A stretch of 64,000 bases of DNA from NCBI RefSeq assembly GCF_030246845.1, contig NZ_CP126889.1, forward strand, positions 3,591,001 through 3,655,000, written 5' to 3'. Under the pieces are notes generated by a model. It ran no database searches. It was not told the DNA's origin and worked only from the letters and a program-made list of their open reading frames with translations. The position numbers and the translations under genes are program-made. Positions 9,436 to 18,344 of this stretch are shown here, piece by piece. Origin of the DNA: Enhydrobacter sp. (GTDB lineage: Bacteria > Pseudomonadota > Alphaproteobacteria > Reyranellales > Reyranellaceae). How positions within the stretch are numbered: the first letter of the stretch is position 1; the number at the start of each line of letters is the position of its first letter.

Positions 9436-10905
9436 TCAGACGCGGCCGTAGGTATCTTCGATACGCACGATGTCGTCCTCGCCGAGATAGGGACCCGATT
9501 GCACCTCGATGAGCTGCAGCGGCACCTTCCCCGGGTTCTCGAGCCGGTGTTCCGTGCCGATCGGGATATAGACGGATTCGTTCTCGCGCACGAGCATGCG
9601 CTCCTCGCCGCGCTGCACCATGGCGGTCCCGTGGACCACGACCCAGTGCTCGGCGCGGTGATAGTGCTTCTGGAGGCTGAGCTTGGCCCCCGGCTTGACG
9701 GTGATGCGCTTGACCTGGAAGCGGGCGCCGGCGTCGACCGTCCGGTAGCTGCCCCAGGGGCGGTAGCCGGTCGTGTGCTGGTCGGGCTCGGTGCGATTGC
9801 GCTTGCGCAAGGCGGTCACGAGCCCGGACACCTTGGCCGCCGAATCGGCATCGGCCACCAGCACCGCATCGTCGGTCGCCACGACGACCACGTTGTCGAC
9901 GCCGACGGCTGCGACCAGCTTGCCTTCGGAGCGGATGTAGGAATTCTTGACGTCCTGCGCGAGCACATCGCCGAGCAGGACGTTGCCATCGCCATCGGCA
10001 TGGCCGATGCCGCGCAACGCGTGCCAGGAGCCGACGTCGCTCCAGGCCATGTCGACCGGCACCACGGCGGCGCGAGCGGTATGCTCCATGACCGCGTGGT
10101 CGATCGACAGTGACGGCGCCTCGGCGAAAGCGGCGCCGTCCAGTCGAAAGAACGCGAGGTCCTCGTGGCCGGCCTGGATGGCGCGCTCGCAGCAGTCGAG
10201 CATCGCCGGGTTGATGCGGCCGAGCTCGTCGAGATAGGACCGCGCCGACAGGAGGAAGATGCCGCTGTTCCAGTAGAACGCGCCGCTGTCCAGGAAGCGC
10301 CGGGCGGTGTCGAGGTCGGGCTTCTCGACGAAGCGATCGACCTCCAGCACGCCGTCGGCGCCGGCGAGCGGTTGTCCGGCATGAATGTAGCCGTAACCGG
10401 TGTCGGGCCGCGTCGGCTTCACGCCGAACGTGACGAGGCGTCCGGCCTGCGCCGCGGCCAGCCCCTGCATGACCGCCCGATGGAAGGCCGACGGGTCGGC
10501 GATGAGGTGGTCGGACGGCTGCACCAGCATCAGGGCGTCGGGGTCGCGCATCAGCAGCCAGAGGGCGGCGGCGGCGATCGCGGGGCCGGTGTTGCGGGCG
10601 TGCGGTTCGAGCAGGATGGCCTGGGGCGCGATGCTCACCTGCCGAAGCTGGTCGTCGACCAGGAAGCGGTGCTCCTCGTTGCAGATCAGCAAAGGCGAGG
10701 CAAAGCCCACATCGGTCAGGTTGCGGGCCGCCGTCTCCTGCAGGAGCGTGCGCTCGGAGACCAGCGGAAGGAGCTGCTTGGGGTACGCGGCGCGCGAAAG
10801 CGGCCACAGCCGCGTGCCGGCGCCGCCCGACAGGATCACGGGATGGATCTGCGCCGATCCTTGCTGCTGAAACTTCGCGAGGCCGGTGTCGGTAAGTGCG
10901 TCCAT
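9436..10905 (-). CDS. manC: Mannose-1-phosphate guanylyltransferase / mannose-6-phosphate isomerase
   Basis: A 489-residue bifunctional enzyme of type II phosphomannose isomerase architecture: GTP + mannose-1-P gives GDP-mannose, and fructose-6-P and mannose-6-P are interconverted. The N-terminal nucleotidyltransferase signature is VILSGGAGTRLWPLSR followed by PKQ (residues 24-44). The FVEKPD loop lies near residue 190. The C-terminal cupin isomerase domain has RPWGSYRTVDAGARFQVKRI and YHRAEHWVVVHGTAMV (metal-binding His residues). It supplies GDP-mannose to the neighbouring glycosyltransferases. It lies 73 nt after the histidine kinase gene and 88 nt before the export gene. Confidence 0.95.
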   Translation of the reverse strand: MDALTDTGLAKFQQQGSAQIHPVILSGGAGTRLWPLSRAAYPKQLLPLVSERTLLQETAARNLTDVGFASPLLICNEEHRFLVDDQLRQVSIAPQAILLEPHARNTGPAIAAAALWLLMRDPDALMLVQPSDHLIADPSAFHRAVMQGLAAAQAGRLVTFGVKPTRPDTGYGYIHAGQPLAGADGVLEVDRFVEKPDLDTARRFLDSGAFYWNSGIFLLSARSYLDELGRINPAMLDCCERAIQAGHEDLAFFRLDGAAFAEAPSLSIDHAVMEHTARAAVVPVDMAWSDVGSWHALRGIGHADGDGNVLLGDVLAQDVKNSYIRSEGKLVAAVGVDNVVVVATDDAVLVADADSAAKVSGLVTALRKRNRTEPDQHTTGYRPWGSYRTVDAGARFQVKRITVKPGAKLSLQKHYHRAEHWVVVHGTAMVQRGEERMLVRENESVYIPIGTEHRLENPGKVPLQLIEVQSGPYLGEDDIVRIEDTYGRV

Positions 10906-10951
10906 GGCGCGAAGCTATGAAGCGACGCGCATCACGGCCAGTGATCAAATT

Positions 10952-10962
10952 GTGCTTTGCAC
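10952..10962. promoter_or_regulatory. Short inverted repeat in the manC leader
   Basis: GTGC-TTT-GCAC lies about 47 nt before the manC ATG, in the 73-nt gap after the histidine kinase gene. The gap is locally AT-richer than its surroundings. It could be an operator; the only support is the perfect 4-bp arms and the position. Confidence 0.2.
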
Positions 10963-10978
10963 TAAAGCCTTTGGCGCA

Positions 10979-12628
10979 TTATTCGCCGATGCGTGGCAAC
11001 ACGATGGCAATGGCGAGACCGCCGCCGATTCGATTGGTGGCGCGCACCTGGCCGCCCAGCGCCTCGATATTGCGCCTGACCATCCAGAGACCAAGGCCGG
11101 AATGCGGCTGGCGCTCGCCGTCGGCGCGGTTGGGCCGGGAGGAAAAGTAGCGCTCGAAGATGCGCTCGATCTTGTCGTCGGGAATGCCCGGCCCCTCGTC
11201 GTCGACCTGCAGCTCGACCCAGCGGTGGCCCTGCGTCAGGGTAAGCACGATGGTGCCGCCGCGCGGCGAGAAGCTGGTCGCGTTCTCCAGCACGTTCTGG
11301 AGCACGATCTCGAGCATGCCCTTGCCCGCCTGCACCCACACGTCGTCGTCGAGCCGGCGGATCAGGCGGATGTCGTTGGCGGCCATGATTTCGCGGAAAT
11401 TGAGCGTCGCCTCGCCCACGATCTGGGTGATGTTGGTGGGAACGCGCGGCGCCTCGATCAGGTCGGCGGTGTTGGTGTCGAAGCGCTGGGCGGCGACCAC
11501 GAGGCCCAGCAGCCGTGCGAGCGAGGAATCGATGATCTCGAGCGCGCGACGGGCGCGCGTGTCGTCCTGCGGGACCGCGCGCCGCACGGGGCTCAACGAC
11601 GACTGGATGGCGGCGATCGGCGTCTTGAGCGAGTGGGCATTGTCCTCGGCCGACTGGCGGATCTGCTGCGACAGGCGCTTGAGGTCGAGCACCAGCTTGT
11701 CGAAGCCGCGCGCCACGCTCGCGAGTTCGGGCACGACGTTGCGCTGGCTGAAGGCGTAGTCGCCGATTCGGCCCTGACCGATCTCGTTGGCGACGTCGCG
11801 GAAGCGGCGGAGGCTGAGCCAGATGCTGACCGCGGCCAGCACGGCCAGCACAGCCAGCACCAGATAGATGATCGCGGCCACCCGTACGGCGCGGGTCTCC
11901 CAGTAGGGTCGGCCGATCGAGGTGTTGAGGAATTCCGAGGTCGTGTGTGTCGAAGTCAGGACCCAGCAGCCATTCCTGGCCTTGATCGGGATGATCGAGG
12001 TGAGAAGTTCGACCTTGCCGTTGGGCTGGGTGTAGCGGATTTCGTCCGAGGTCTCCCACATGCAGGCCTCGCCGAGCCGCTTCAGGATGCCGCGATGGGC
12101 GAGCTCCTCGAGCTCGGGGGCCACTTCGTCCGGCCGGATCGCGGGCGAGGAGGCGACGAAGTAGAAGCCGACGTTCGCCTGCTCCTGTCCGGGCTGGGCC
12201 AGCGGCTGAAGCATCAGCTTCAGCACCGTCCCGTCGCTGGTGTATTTCGCGAGCTCGTCGTTCAGTGCCGCTCCCGCCGCCGCGTCGGTCTTGCGCAGAA
12301 CCGGCGCCAGCGCATAGCCGATCAGCTTGCTGCGATCCTGGATGGCGCGCGTGACAAGGTCACGCATCTGCCGGTCGGCACTCTCGAACTGACCATAGAG
12401 GACAATGGGAAGGGCGATGAAGATGCCGACCAGGGCGACGAGCTTGAGGGTGAGGGATGCGCCGAACTGGCGCGCGGTGTCACGCCAGCTACGACGTGGA
12501 AGCCGAGGAGCCTCCCCAGCGGTAACCGAATGAGGGGTAGTTCTCGATGGCGTCGAAGCTGGGATCGACGAGTCGGAACTTGTTTCGTATTCGCTTGATC
12601 GATGAACGGACATTGGTTCTATAGCCAT
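10979..12628 (-). CDS. Sensor histidine kinase with PhoQ-like H-box
   Basis: A 549-residue transmembrane kinase. The ATG at 12628 is preferred because GGGAG lies 8 nt upstream; no other start separates it from the response regulator gene, so 140 nt overlap. A Ser/Thr-rich N-terminus is followed by TM1 (LTLKLVALVGIFIALPIVLY), a periplasmic sensor of about 170 residues, TM2 (VAAIIYLVLAVLAVLAAVSI) and a HAMP-like linker. The H-box AHSLKTPIAAIQ (His near residue 330) resembles PhoQ more than the usual HELRTPL form. N-box NVLENATSFSPRGG, G1 DDEGPGIPD and G2 HSGLGLWMV complete the ATPase. It should phosphorylate the overlapping response regulator; the signal is unknown. manC and the polysaccharide genes lie just downstream. 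Confidence 0.92.
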   Translation of the reverse strand: MAIEPMSVHRSSEYETSSDSSIPASTPSRTTPHSVTAGEAPRLPRRSWRDTARQFGASLTLKLVALVGIFIALPIVLYGQFESADRQMRDLVTRAIQDRSKLIGYALAPVLRKTDAAAGAALNDELAKYTSDGTVLKLMLQPLAQPGQEQANVGFYFVASSPAIRPDEVAPELEELAHRGILKRLGEACMWETSDEIRYTQPNGKVELLTSIIPIKARNGCWVLTSTHTTSEFLNTSIGRPYWETRAVRVAAIIYLVLAVLAVLAAVSIWLSLRRFRDVANEIGQGRIGDYAFSQRNVVPELASVARGFDKLVLDLKRLSQQIRQSAEDNAHSLKTPIAAIQSSLSPVRRAVPQDDTRARRALEIIDSSLARLLGLVVAAQRFDTNTADLIEAPRVPTNITQIVGEATLNFREIMAANDIRLIRRLDDDVWVQAGKGMLEIVLQNVLENATSFSPRGGTIVLTLTQGHRWVELQVDDEGPGIPDDKIERIFERYFSSRPNRADGERQPHSGLGLWMVRRNIEALGGQVRATNRIGGGLAIAIVLPRIGE

Positions 12629-13304
12629 GTTCGCCGCTCCCAGCGATAAAGCCCACGTGATGCATGCAGTCGTAGACCGCACGGTAGGTCACGTGGTGGC
12701 CGATATTCGACGCGAGCAGCCGCACGATGTTAAATTCGGTAAGAGTTAAATTGACGTCGGTATCATCCCAAAATGCACGGCTGACGCGAGGTTTCAGCAT
12801 CAGACGGCCGCAGTGAAGCGTCTCGTCGACCGTCAGCTCACGCGGCCGCTTCGATGATTCTACTATAAGACGCAGGCGTTTGGCGAGAATTGGCACGCCC
12901 CGTGCCTTGTCGACGAAGTCGAGGGCGCCGCGGTCGAAGGCGAGATTCTCGTGGCTGGGAGAGGTGCGGCCGGTGAGGAACACGACCGGCAGGAGGATGC
13001 CCTCGCGCCGGAGCCTGGGCAACAGGTCGATGCCCGCCAGTGAAGGCAGACCCCAGTCCAGCACGATCACGTCGGCGGCCATCTTGCCCTCGGCGATCGA
13101 GGCCAGCATCGCGGCGCCGTCGGCAAAGCTCGTGACGTCGAAGCCGAAATCCATCAATTCCGCAGAGGCCGCTTCACGGAAATCGTCGTCGTCATCGACA
13201 AGGATGAGGCGAACGCGCTCGGCCGTCGCGGCGTCATCCGCCGGATTGGCCGTGGGCCCGGAGTTGGGCCAAGCAGGCGCGATTTCCTTCATCGGTGTTG
13301 TCAT
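12489..13304 (-). CDS. OmpR-family response regulator
   Basis: A 271-residue two-domain regulator. The receiver domain begins VRLILVDDDDDFREAA, with the phospho-acceptor Asp in VIVLDWGLPSLAGIDL (about residue 82), Thr in VVFLTGRTS and Lys in FVDKARG. The C-terminal winged helix runs from LTEFNIVRLLASN to FDAIENYPSFGYRWGG. The ATG at 13304 has GAGG 9 nt upstream and overlaps the upstream lipoprotein gene by 71 nt; the 3' end overlaps the kinase gene by 140 nt. It may control the adjoining polysaccharide operon, which is inferred from position only. It resembles ChvI/CtrA-era OmpR regulators, without enough to name it. Confidence 0.92.
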   Translation of the reverse strand: MTTPMKEIAPAWPNSGPTANPADDAATAERVRLILVDDDDDFREAASAELMDFGFDVTSFADGAAMLASIAEGKMAADVIVLDWGLPSLAGIDLLPRLRREGILLPVVFLTGRTSPSHENLAFDRGALDFVDKARGVPILAKRLRLIVESSKRPRELTVDETLHCGRLMLKPRVSRAFWDDTDVNLTLTEFNIVRLLASNIGHHVTYRAVYDCMHHVGFIAGSGEHGYRTNVRSSIKRIRNKFRLVDPSFDAIENYPSFGYRWGGSSASTS

Positions 13305-13773
13305 CGCTCTTAACCTCGTAAGCAAGAGTTCCGAATTGGCGCGTCCGGACATCCGGGAAGAGCTGAACGTCGAGCGTGCAGTTCCCTTCGCGATAACGCC
13401 AGGTCTTCCCTGGCGCGCGTTCCTCCACGGTGGTCGGGGGGCCGAACAGAGCGCGAACCTCGCTCTCGCTCTTGCCGATCAGATTGACCGGCGGAGCGCT
13501 GGCAATCTCCTTCGACGGTTCGGGCGTGCTTTCCGTCGTGGGGGCAGTCGTTGCCGTCGTGGCCGATTGGCTCGACGATGCTGCCTGGTTCGTGGGGGTT
13601 GCGGCGGGTTTGGCCGGAGCCGGTCTTGCCGCCGGCCGTTTTGCCGGCGGCTTGGAGGAAGCAGACGACACGAGCCTGTTGAGGTCGTCCCGTGCGCTTC
13701 GGGCCACGTCGCAGCCCGACAGGAGCAACAAGCCAATCGCTAGGGTCTGCACGCACAGACTCTTCCTCGTCAT
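13234..13773 (-). CDS. Putative lipoprotein of unknown function
   Basis: A 179-residue protein starting MTRKSLCVQTLAIGLLLLSG, with lipobox LLSGC, so probably a lipoprotein. A Pro/Ala/Ser/Thr-rich linker (about residues 40-100) leads to a small C-terminal domain with VNLIGKSESEVRALFGPPT and W-R-Y-R-x-x-x-C. That pattern (LxGxSExEVRxLFGxP, then WxYR..C.LDV) recurs in uncharacterised alphaproteobacterial lipoproteins and is loosely BamE/SmpA-like. It is the first gene of an overlapping lipoprotein, response regulator, kinase operon, so it could feed envelope signals to the kinase. I do not recognise a named function. Confidence 0.75.
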   Translation of the reverse strand: MTRKSLCVQTLAIGLLLLSGCDVARSARDDLNRLVSSASSKPPAKRPAARPAPAKPAATPTNQAASSSQSATTATTAPTTESTPEPSKEIASAPPVNLIGKSESEVRALFGPPTTVEERAPGKTWRYREGNCTLDVQLFPDVRTRQFGTLAYEVKSDDNTDEGNRACLAQLRAHGQSGG

Positions 13774-13904
13774 CCTGTTGCTCTTTCCCCGCATGCCCGC
13801 CATTCCGGAAAACGCTGCCAATGGCAATGCGGTTGCCAACTCGCAAGGCGCGAGCCAACTCGCCGCAGGCCGACGGTGGTTTCCGGTCCCGAAGTTTTGT
13901 CTCA

Positions 13905-13924
13905 ATGTTGCGCTGCGGCAACAT
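13905..13924. promoter_or_regulatory. 20-bp inverted repeat upstream of the two-component operon
   Basis: ATGTTGC, a 6-nt spacer, then GCAACAT: perfect 7-bp arms about 130 nt before the lipoprotein start, in the 264-nt gap 13774-14037. It could be an operator or part of the leader. Nothing else was recognised in this gap. Confidence 0.35.
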
Positions 13925-14037
13925 CTCAACCATCGAACCCGACGCTATCACAAAAAGGCCACGGCCTCCGCCATTGTGCACAGTGCGGGCACACTTGACA
14001 CAATTTCGCCCGAATGGCAGGGGCGAGTTTCTTTCGG

Positions 14038-14622
14038 CTACGGTGGAAGCTCATAACCGATGGCGGCTTCGGCTCGGATCGTGCGTTGCACGGCCGGACG
14101 GACCATCATTCGATCATGGTGCGCGAAAAGATTCCCGAGCGAGCCCGCCGGCGGCTGCAGCGAACGCGCCATGCGCCAGAACAGCCGGAAGAGATGCATG
14201 TCGACAATCGAGTAGTCGTCGAGCGCCCATTCCTTCGTCCCCAACCGCCGGTCGGCGATCTGCCAGACCTCGTTGGCATGGGCGAGACCCTGGCGGCGCG
14301 CCGGATGCAGCGTCGAGGCGATGAACGACATCCATGACACCGCATGAGCCTCGGCCTCGATGCCGGCGGGCAGGAGCTTCGCCTCCGGATAACGCCTGGC
14401 GAGGTAGAAGAGGCAACCCGCGACCTCGGTCAGCGGCCGGCCGTCGACCAGGAGCGTCGGTACCTTGCCGGCCGGATTGACCTGCAGGAAGGCGGGCGTG
14501 CGCGTTTCCTTGCGCTCGAACGAGAGTGGCCGCGCCTCGAACGGCACCCCGATCTCGTGCAGCGCGATGTGCACCGCCATCGAGCTGCTGCCCGGCGCGA
14601 GATAGAGGACGAGTGAGGTCAT
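14038..14622 (-). CDS. Glutathione S-transferase family protein
   Basis: A 194-residue GST-fold protein starting MTSLVLYLAPGSSSMAVHIA. The thioredoxin-like N-terminal domain has PGSSS in the catalytic serine position, cis-Pro in NPAGKVPTLLVDGRPLTE (the VPTL motif contacting glutathione) and a glutathione-binding T-E pair. The C-terminal half is all helical (WMSFIASTLHPARRQG, ALDDYSIVDMHLFRLFWR), with the D-Y-S-I-x-D motif of bacterial beta/theta GSTs. It would conjugate or reduce small electrophiles in the cytoplasm. It is followed on the same strand by neither partner nor obvious operon mate; a VOC protein gene lies 124 nt upstream. Confidence 0.85.
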   Translation of the reverse strand: MTSLVLYLAPGSSSMAVHIALHEIGVPFEARPLSFERKETRTPAFLQVNPAGKVPTLLVDGRPLTEVAGCLFYLARRYPEAKLLPAGIEAEAHAVSWMSFIASTLHPARRQGLAHANEVWQIADRRLGTKEWALDDYSIVDMHLFRLFWRMARSLQPPAGSLGNLFAHHDRMMVRPAVQRTIRAEAAIGYELPP

Positions 14623-14746
14623 TGGAGTTTCCCAAGGATATCGGCGTGCGCCGCTGACAAGAAACAAGAGCAGGCACTCGGCCTTGCCAACTTGTTCATT
14701 CATGAGGGTCTGACCTTGGTGGTGGCGACCCCGGTATGCCTTTCTG

Positions 14747-15307
14747 CTACCGCCGGCGCAGCAGATCCTCTTCGGGCAGGCCCGCCTCGTAGTCGGCCAG
14801 CATCTTGTCGGCGTCGAACAGGACGCCGATCGGATTCCGCACGAAGGGCTCGGTCCGGAAGTAGGCTGCGGCTTCCTGCTTGGTATGGAAGGCATCGACC
14901 TGCAGCTCGACCTGGTTACCGTCGGGATCCTTGTAATACATCGACACGGTCGGGCCGTGGTTGATGGTGCGCACCGGCAGGATGCCCTCTGCCTTCAGTC
15001 GGCGATAGGTCGCAAGAAGCTGGCCGAGATCGCCGAAGCTGTAGGCGACATGCGACAGCCCGCAGGCATCGTCCGGCGGCGCCTTCAGGCCCTGCATCTG
15101 GATGAAGGCGACGCGGTGGTGCTCGTCGTCGTAGGTGACGAAGGAAATGTACTCGTTCTCGAACACCGGATGGGCAGCGAGCACCGTGCAGTACCAGTCG
15201 ACCAGCGCCTTCTTGTTCGCCGTGCGCAGCACGAAGTGGGCGAACAGCGACGGTGCGATAGGCCTGCTATCGAGCGGGCGGCGGAGCCGGTCGGTGTCGG
15301 AGTCCAT
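14747..15307 (-). CDS. VOC superfamily protein, extradiol dioxygenase-like
   Basis: A 186-residue protein with a vicinal oxygen chelate fold. Metal-ligand-like residues are His in LFAHFVLRT (about residue 24), His in CGLSHVAYSF (about 85) and Glu in PDGNQVELQVD (about 138). This HHE triad and the YYKDPDGNQVELQ motif match biphenyl-diol/catechol dioxygenases and related ring-cleavage or glyoxalase enzymes. Only 12 nt separate its start from the end of the upstream MFS gene, so the two are probably co-transcribed. The substrate is unknown. Confidence 0.82.
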   Translation of the reverse strand: MDSDTDRLRRPLDSRPIAPSLFAHFVLRTANKKALVDWYCTVLAAHPVFENEYISFVTYDDEHHRVAFIQMQGLKAPPDDACGLSHVAYSFGDLGQLLATYRRLKAEGILPVRTINHGPTVSMYYKDPDGNQVELQVDAFHTKQEAAAYFRTEPFVRNPIGVLFDADKMLADYEAGLPEEDLLRRR

Positions 15308-15319
15308 GCGGCGCCTCCA

Positions 15320-16594
15320 TCAGCGGATGCTCACCGGCCTTCCCGGCTGGCGCGGCAGGAAGGCCGTCAACAGGCCCAAGCATAGCAGGAACGGCGTTAC
15401 CTGATAGACCGTGTCGATGCTCGTCATGTCGGCGATCTTGCCCAAGGCGGCGGCGCCGAGGCCTCCCAGGCCGAACGAGAAGCCGAAGAACATGCCTCCG
15501 ACCAGCCCGACCCGGCCCGGCATCAACTCCTGCGCATAGACCAGGATGGCGGGGAAGGCCGAGGCCATGATCATCGCGACCGTGACCGCGAGCACTCCGG
15601 TCCAGAACAGGTTGGCATGCGGAAGGATCAGCGCCACCGGCAGCGCACCCAGGATCGAGAACCAGATCACCGGAATGCGGCCGATCTTGTCGCCGACCCA
15701 GCCGCCCATCAGCGTACCCATCACGATGCCGATCATGAAGGCGAAGAGGTAGAACTGCGCCGCCTGCACTGAGAGGTGGAACTTGCTGATCAGGTAGAAG
15801 GTGTAATAGGAGCCGAGGCTTGCCTGATAGACGTTCTTGGAGAATAGCAGCATCACCAGCAGCCCCACCGTGACGATCACGCGGCCCTTCGAGAGGCCGT
15901 GCGGCGGTGCCGCAGCGGAGATCTTTCCCTTGGCCCGGACGGCGGGTTGGCCGGCGGCGCGCCGCGCGCGATACCAATGGCCGACCTGGAACAGGACGGT
16001 CATGGCGACAAGCGCCGCGGCGCAGAACCAGACGATGCTTCCCTGCCCACGCGGCACGACGATGAAGGCCGCCAGCAGCGGACCCGACGCCTGACCGAGA
16101 TTGCCGCCGACCTGGAACAGCGACTGGGCGAGGCCGTAGCGTCCGCCGGCGGCCATGCGCGCCACACGCGAGGCCTCGGGATGGAACACCGACGAGCCCA
16201 TGCCGATCAGCGCCGCCGAGACGAGGATCATCGGGTAGGAGTGCGCGCGCGACATCATCAGCAGCCCGACCAGCGTGAAGCCCATGCCGGCCATCAGCGA
16301 GTAGGGCTGGGGCTTCCTGTCGGTGTACATGCCGACGACCGGCTGCAGCATCGACGCGGTGAACTGGAAGGCGAGCGTGATGAAGCCGACCTGGCTGAAC
16401 GACAGCGCGTAGTTGCTCTTCAGGATGGGATAGATCGCCGGCACCAGCGACTGCATCATGTCGTTCAGCAGGTGGCAGAAGCTGAGCGACAGGATGACGG
16501 CGAAGGTCGTGCTGTCGGCCGCGGCCTGGTCGGCCAGAGACGCCCGCTCGGTCGCGATAGGGGCGGCTCCGGCCGCCATCGTATCGTCGGTCAT
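15320..16594 (-). CDS. MFS transporter, fosmidomycin-resistance (Fsr)-like
   Basis: A 424-residue protein with twelve predicted membrane helices. Stretches such as YALSFSQVGFITLAFQFTAS, QPVVGMYTDRKPQPY and GSSVFHPEASRVARMAAGGR are characteristic of the Fsr branch of the major facilitator superfamily (FHPEA motif). A basic cytoplasmic loop (YRARRAAGQPAVRAKGKIS) separates the two halves. Family members export drugs or small acids. It precedes the VOC gene on the same strand and is divergent from another MFS gene at 16730. The leader has a direct repeat TAGTATGCTAGTATG running into the start and no clear ribosome binding site, so a leaderless message is possible. Confidence 0.88.
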   Translation of the reverse strand: MTDDTMAAGAAPIATERASLADQAAADSTTFAVILSLSFCHLLNDMMQSLVPAIYPILKSNYALSFSQVGFITLAFQFTASMLQPVVGMYTDRKPQPYSLMAGMGFTLVGLLMMSRAHSYPMILVSAALIGMGSSVFHPEASRVARMAAGGRYGLAQSLFQVGGNLGQASGPLLAAFIVVPRGQGSIVWFCAAALVAMTVLFQVGHWYRARRAAGQPAVRAKGKISAAAPPHGLSKGRVIVTVGLLVMLLFSKNVYQASLGSYYTFYLISKFHLSVQAAQFYLFAFMIGIVMGTLMGGWVGDKIGRIPVIWFSILGALPVALILPHANLFWTGVLAVTVAMIMASAFPAILVYAQELMPGRVGLVGGMFFGFSFGLGGLGAAALGKIADMTSIDTVYQVTPFLLCLGLLTAFLPRQPGRPVSIR

Positions 16595-16729
16595 ACTAGC
16601 ATACTAAAATGCAACCGGCGCCTCGACCACCGCGCAGATGCAGACCAGCCCTGCGCGAGGGGCGCGCGATGCGACTCGCGTGCCGACGATGACGCAACGT
16701 CTGCAATGGCGTAGCGTTGTCGGCGACCG

Positions 16730-18160
16730 ATGGCGCTCCAAGGCATCCCCACTGACGTTCCGGCGCGGCTCGATCGACTGCCCTGGAGCGCCTTCCACCG
16801 GCTGGTCGTGATCGCGCTCGGCATCACCTGGATCCTCGACGGGCTCGAGGTCACGCTGGCGGGCTCCGTGGCCGCGGCATTGCAGACCAGTCCGCGCTTG
16901 CATCTGACCGCGGAGCAGGTCGGCCTCACCGGCAGTGCCTATCTCGCCGGCGCGGTCCTGGGCGCTCTTTACTTCGGCCATCTCACCGACCGTCTCGGCC
17001 GCAAGAAGCTGTTCAATGTCACGCTCGGCGTTTATCTGCTGGCGACGGCGGCGACGGCCTTCTCGTGGAACTTCGAAAGCTTCCTGTTCTTCCGCTTCCT
17101 CACTGGGGCGGGCATCGGCGGCGAATACTCGGCCATCAACTCGGCGATCCAGGAGTTGATCCCGGCGCGCCTGCGCGGCCGCACCGATCTCGCGATCAAC
17201 GGCAGCTTCTGGGTGGGTGCGGCCCTGGGCGCGATCGTGTCGGTGCCGCTGCTCGATCCAAACCTGTTCGGACCCGATCTCGGCTGGCGTATCGCCTTCG
17301 GCAGCGGCGCGGTGCTGGGTCTCGTCATCCTCTATCTGCGGCAGTTCCTGCCCGAGAGCCCGCGCTGGCTGATGATCCACGGCAAGGAGGGCGAGGCGAG
17401 CCGCGTCGTCGACGAGATCGAGGCGCGGGTGAGGGCGAGTGTCGGCGGCCCGCTGCCGGCGGTGAAGGCGGGGCTCCATCTCGGTGCGCCCCATCGGCTG
17501 ACGATGGCCTCGGTCGCGCGCACCCTGCTGCGCGCCTACCCCGGCCGCACCGCGCTCGGCATCGTGCTGATGGCTTCGCAAGCCTTCGTCTACAACGCGA
17601 TCTTCTTCACCTACGCATTGGTGCTCACCAAGTTCTACGACGTCGCCGCCGATCGCGTCGGGCTGCACATCCTGCCCTTCGCAGTGGGCAATTTCCTGGG
17701 ACCGGTGCTCCTCGGTCCGCTCTTCGACACGCTCGGCCGCAAGCCGATGATCGCGCTCACCTACAGCATCGCCGGTCTGCTGCTCGCGGCGACCGCGTGG
17801 CTGTTCAGCGCCGGCCTGCTCGATGCCACGACCCAGACCGTCCTGTGGAGCATCGTCTTCTTCTTTGCCTCGGCCGCCGCGAGCGCCGCCTACCTCACGG
17901 TAGGCGAGAGCTTCCCGCTCGAGGTCCGGGCGCTCACCATCGCTCTGTTCTACGCCTTCGGCACGCTTTTGGGCGGCGTCGGCGGACCGTGGCTGTTCGG
18001 CGTCCTGATCGAGGGCGAGGGACGGGGCGGAATCGTCTGGGGCTACGCTCTCGGTGCAGCCCTGATGGTGGTCGCGGCGTTGGTGGAACTGAAGCTTGGC
18101 GTAAGAGCGGAAGGCAAGTCGCTCGAGGACGTGGCGCCGCCGCTGTCGTCCTCGGATTGA
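16730..18160 (+). CDS. MFS transporter, metabolite:H+ symporter / sugar porter-like
   Basis: A 476-residue protein with twelve predicted helices. Signature sequences include GHLTDRLGRKKLF between TM2 and TM3, the R-F-x-x-G-x-G-I-G-G-E run (RFLTGAGIGGEYSAINSAIQ) and PESPRWL after TM6. These are typical of the aromatic-acid/metabolite:proton symporter and sugar porter families, so uptake of an organic acid or sugar-like compound is likely. It is divergent from the Fsr-like gene (135-nt gap) and converges on a GST gene; a family A palindromic repeat lies in the 184-nt convergent gap. No strong ribosome binding site precedes the ATG. Confidence 0.88.
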   Translation: MALQGIPTDVPARLDRLPWSAFHRLVVIALGITWILDGLEVTLAGSVAAALQTSPRLHLTAEQVGLTGSAYLAGAVLGALYFGHLTDRLGRKKLFNVTLGVYLLATAATAFSWNFESFLFFRFLTGAGIGGEYSAINSAIQELIPARLRGRTDLAINGSFWVGAALGAIVSVPLLDPNLFGPDLGWRIAFGSGAVLGLVILYLRQFLPESPRWLMIHGKEGEASRVVDEIEARVRASVGGPLPAVKAGLHLGAPHRLTMASVARTLLRAYPGRTALGIVLMASQAFVYNAIFFTYALVLTKFYDVAADRVGLHILPFAVGNFLGPVLLGPLFDTLGRKPMIALTYSIAGLLLAATAWLFSAGLLDATTQTVLWSIVFFFASAAASAAYLTVGESFPLEVRALTIALFYAFGTLLGGVGGPWLFGVLIEGEGRGGIVWGYALGAALMVVAALVELKLGVRAEGKSLEDVAPPLSSSD

Positions 18161-18220
18161 GTCTCCCCCCATATCGTGGCAGGGCTATCGCATTTCGCGA
18201 AAAGCCGGTTGCAAGAAACG

Positions 18221-18293
18221 GTGTCATCGGGAGCGAAGCGAAGGATCTTTTGCGACACCGATCAAAGATCCCTCACTGCGCTCGGGATGACAC
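18221..18293. repeat. Dispersed palindromic repeat family A, copy 1
   Basis: A 73-nt imperfect palindrome opening GTGTCATCGGGAGCGAAGCG and closing CTGCGCTCGGGATGACAC, with GGATC/GATCC inner arms. It occupies the gap between convergent genes and could form a long hairpin. Other copies: 34769, 41930, 46271, 62230. Confidence 0.85.
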
Positions 18294-18344
18294 GGCGGGA
18301 TTGCCCGTCAGGGAGAGAGGCGAGGGGGAACGCACGCTCTCTGC

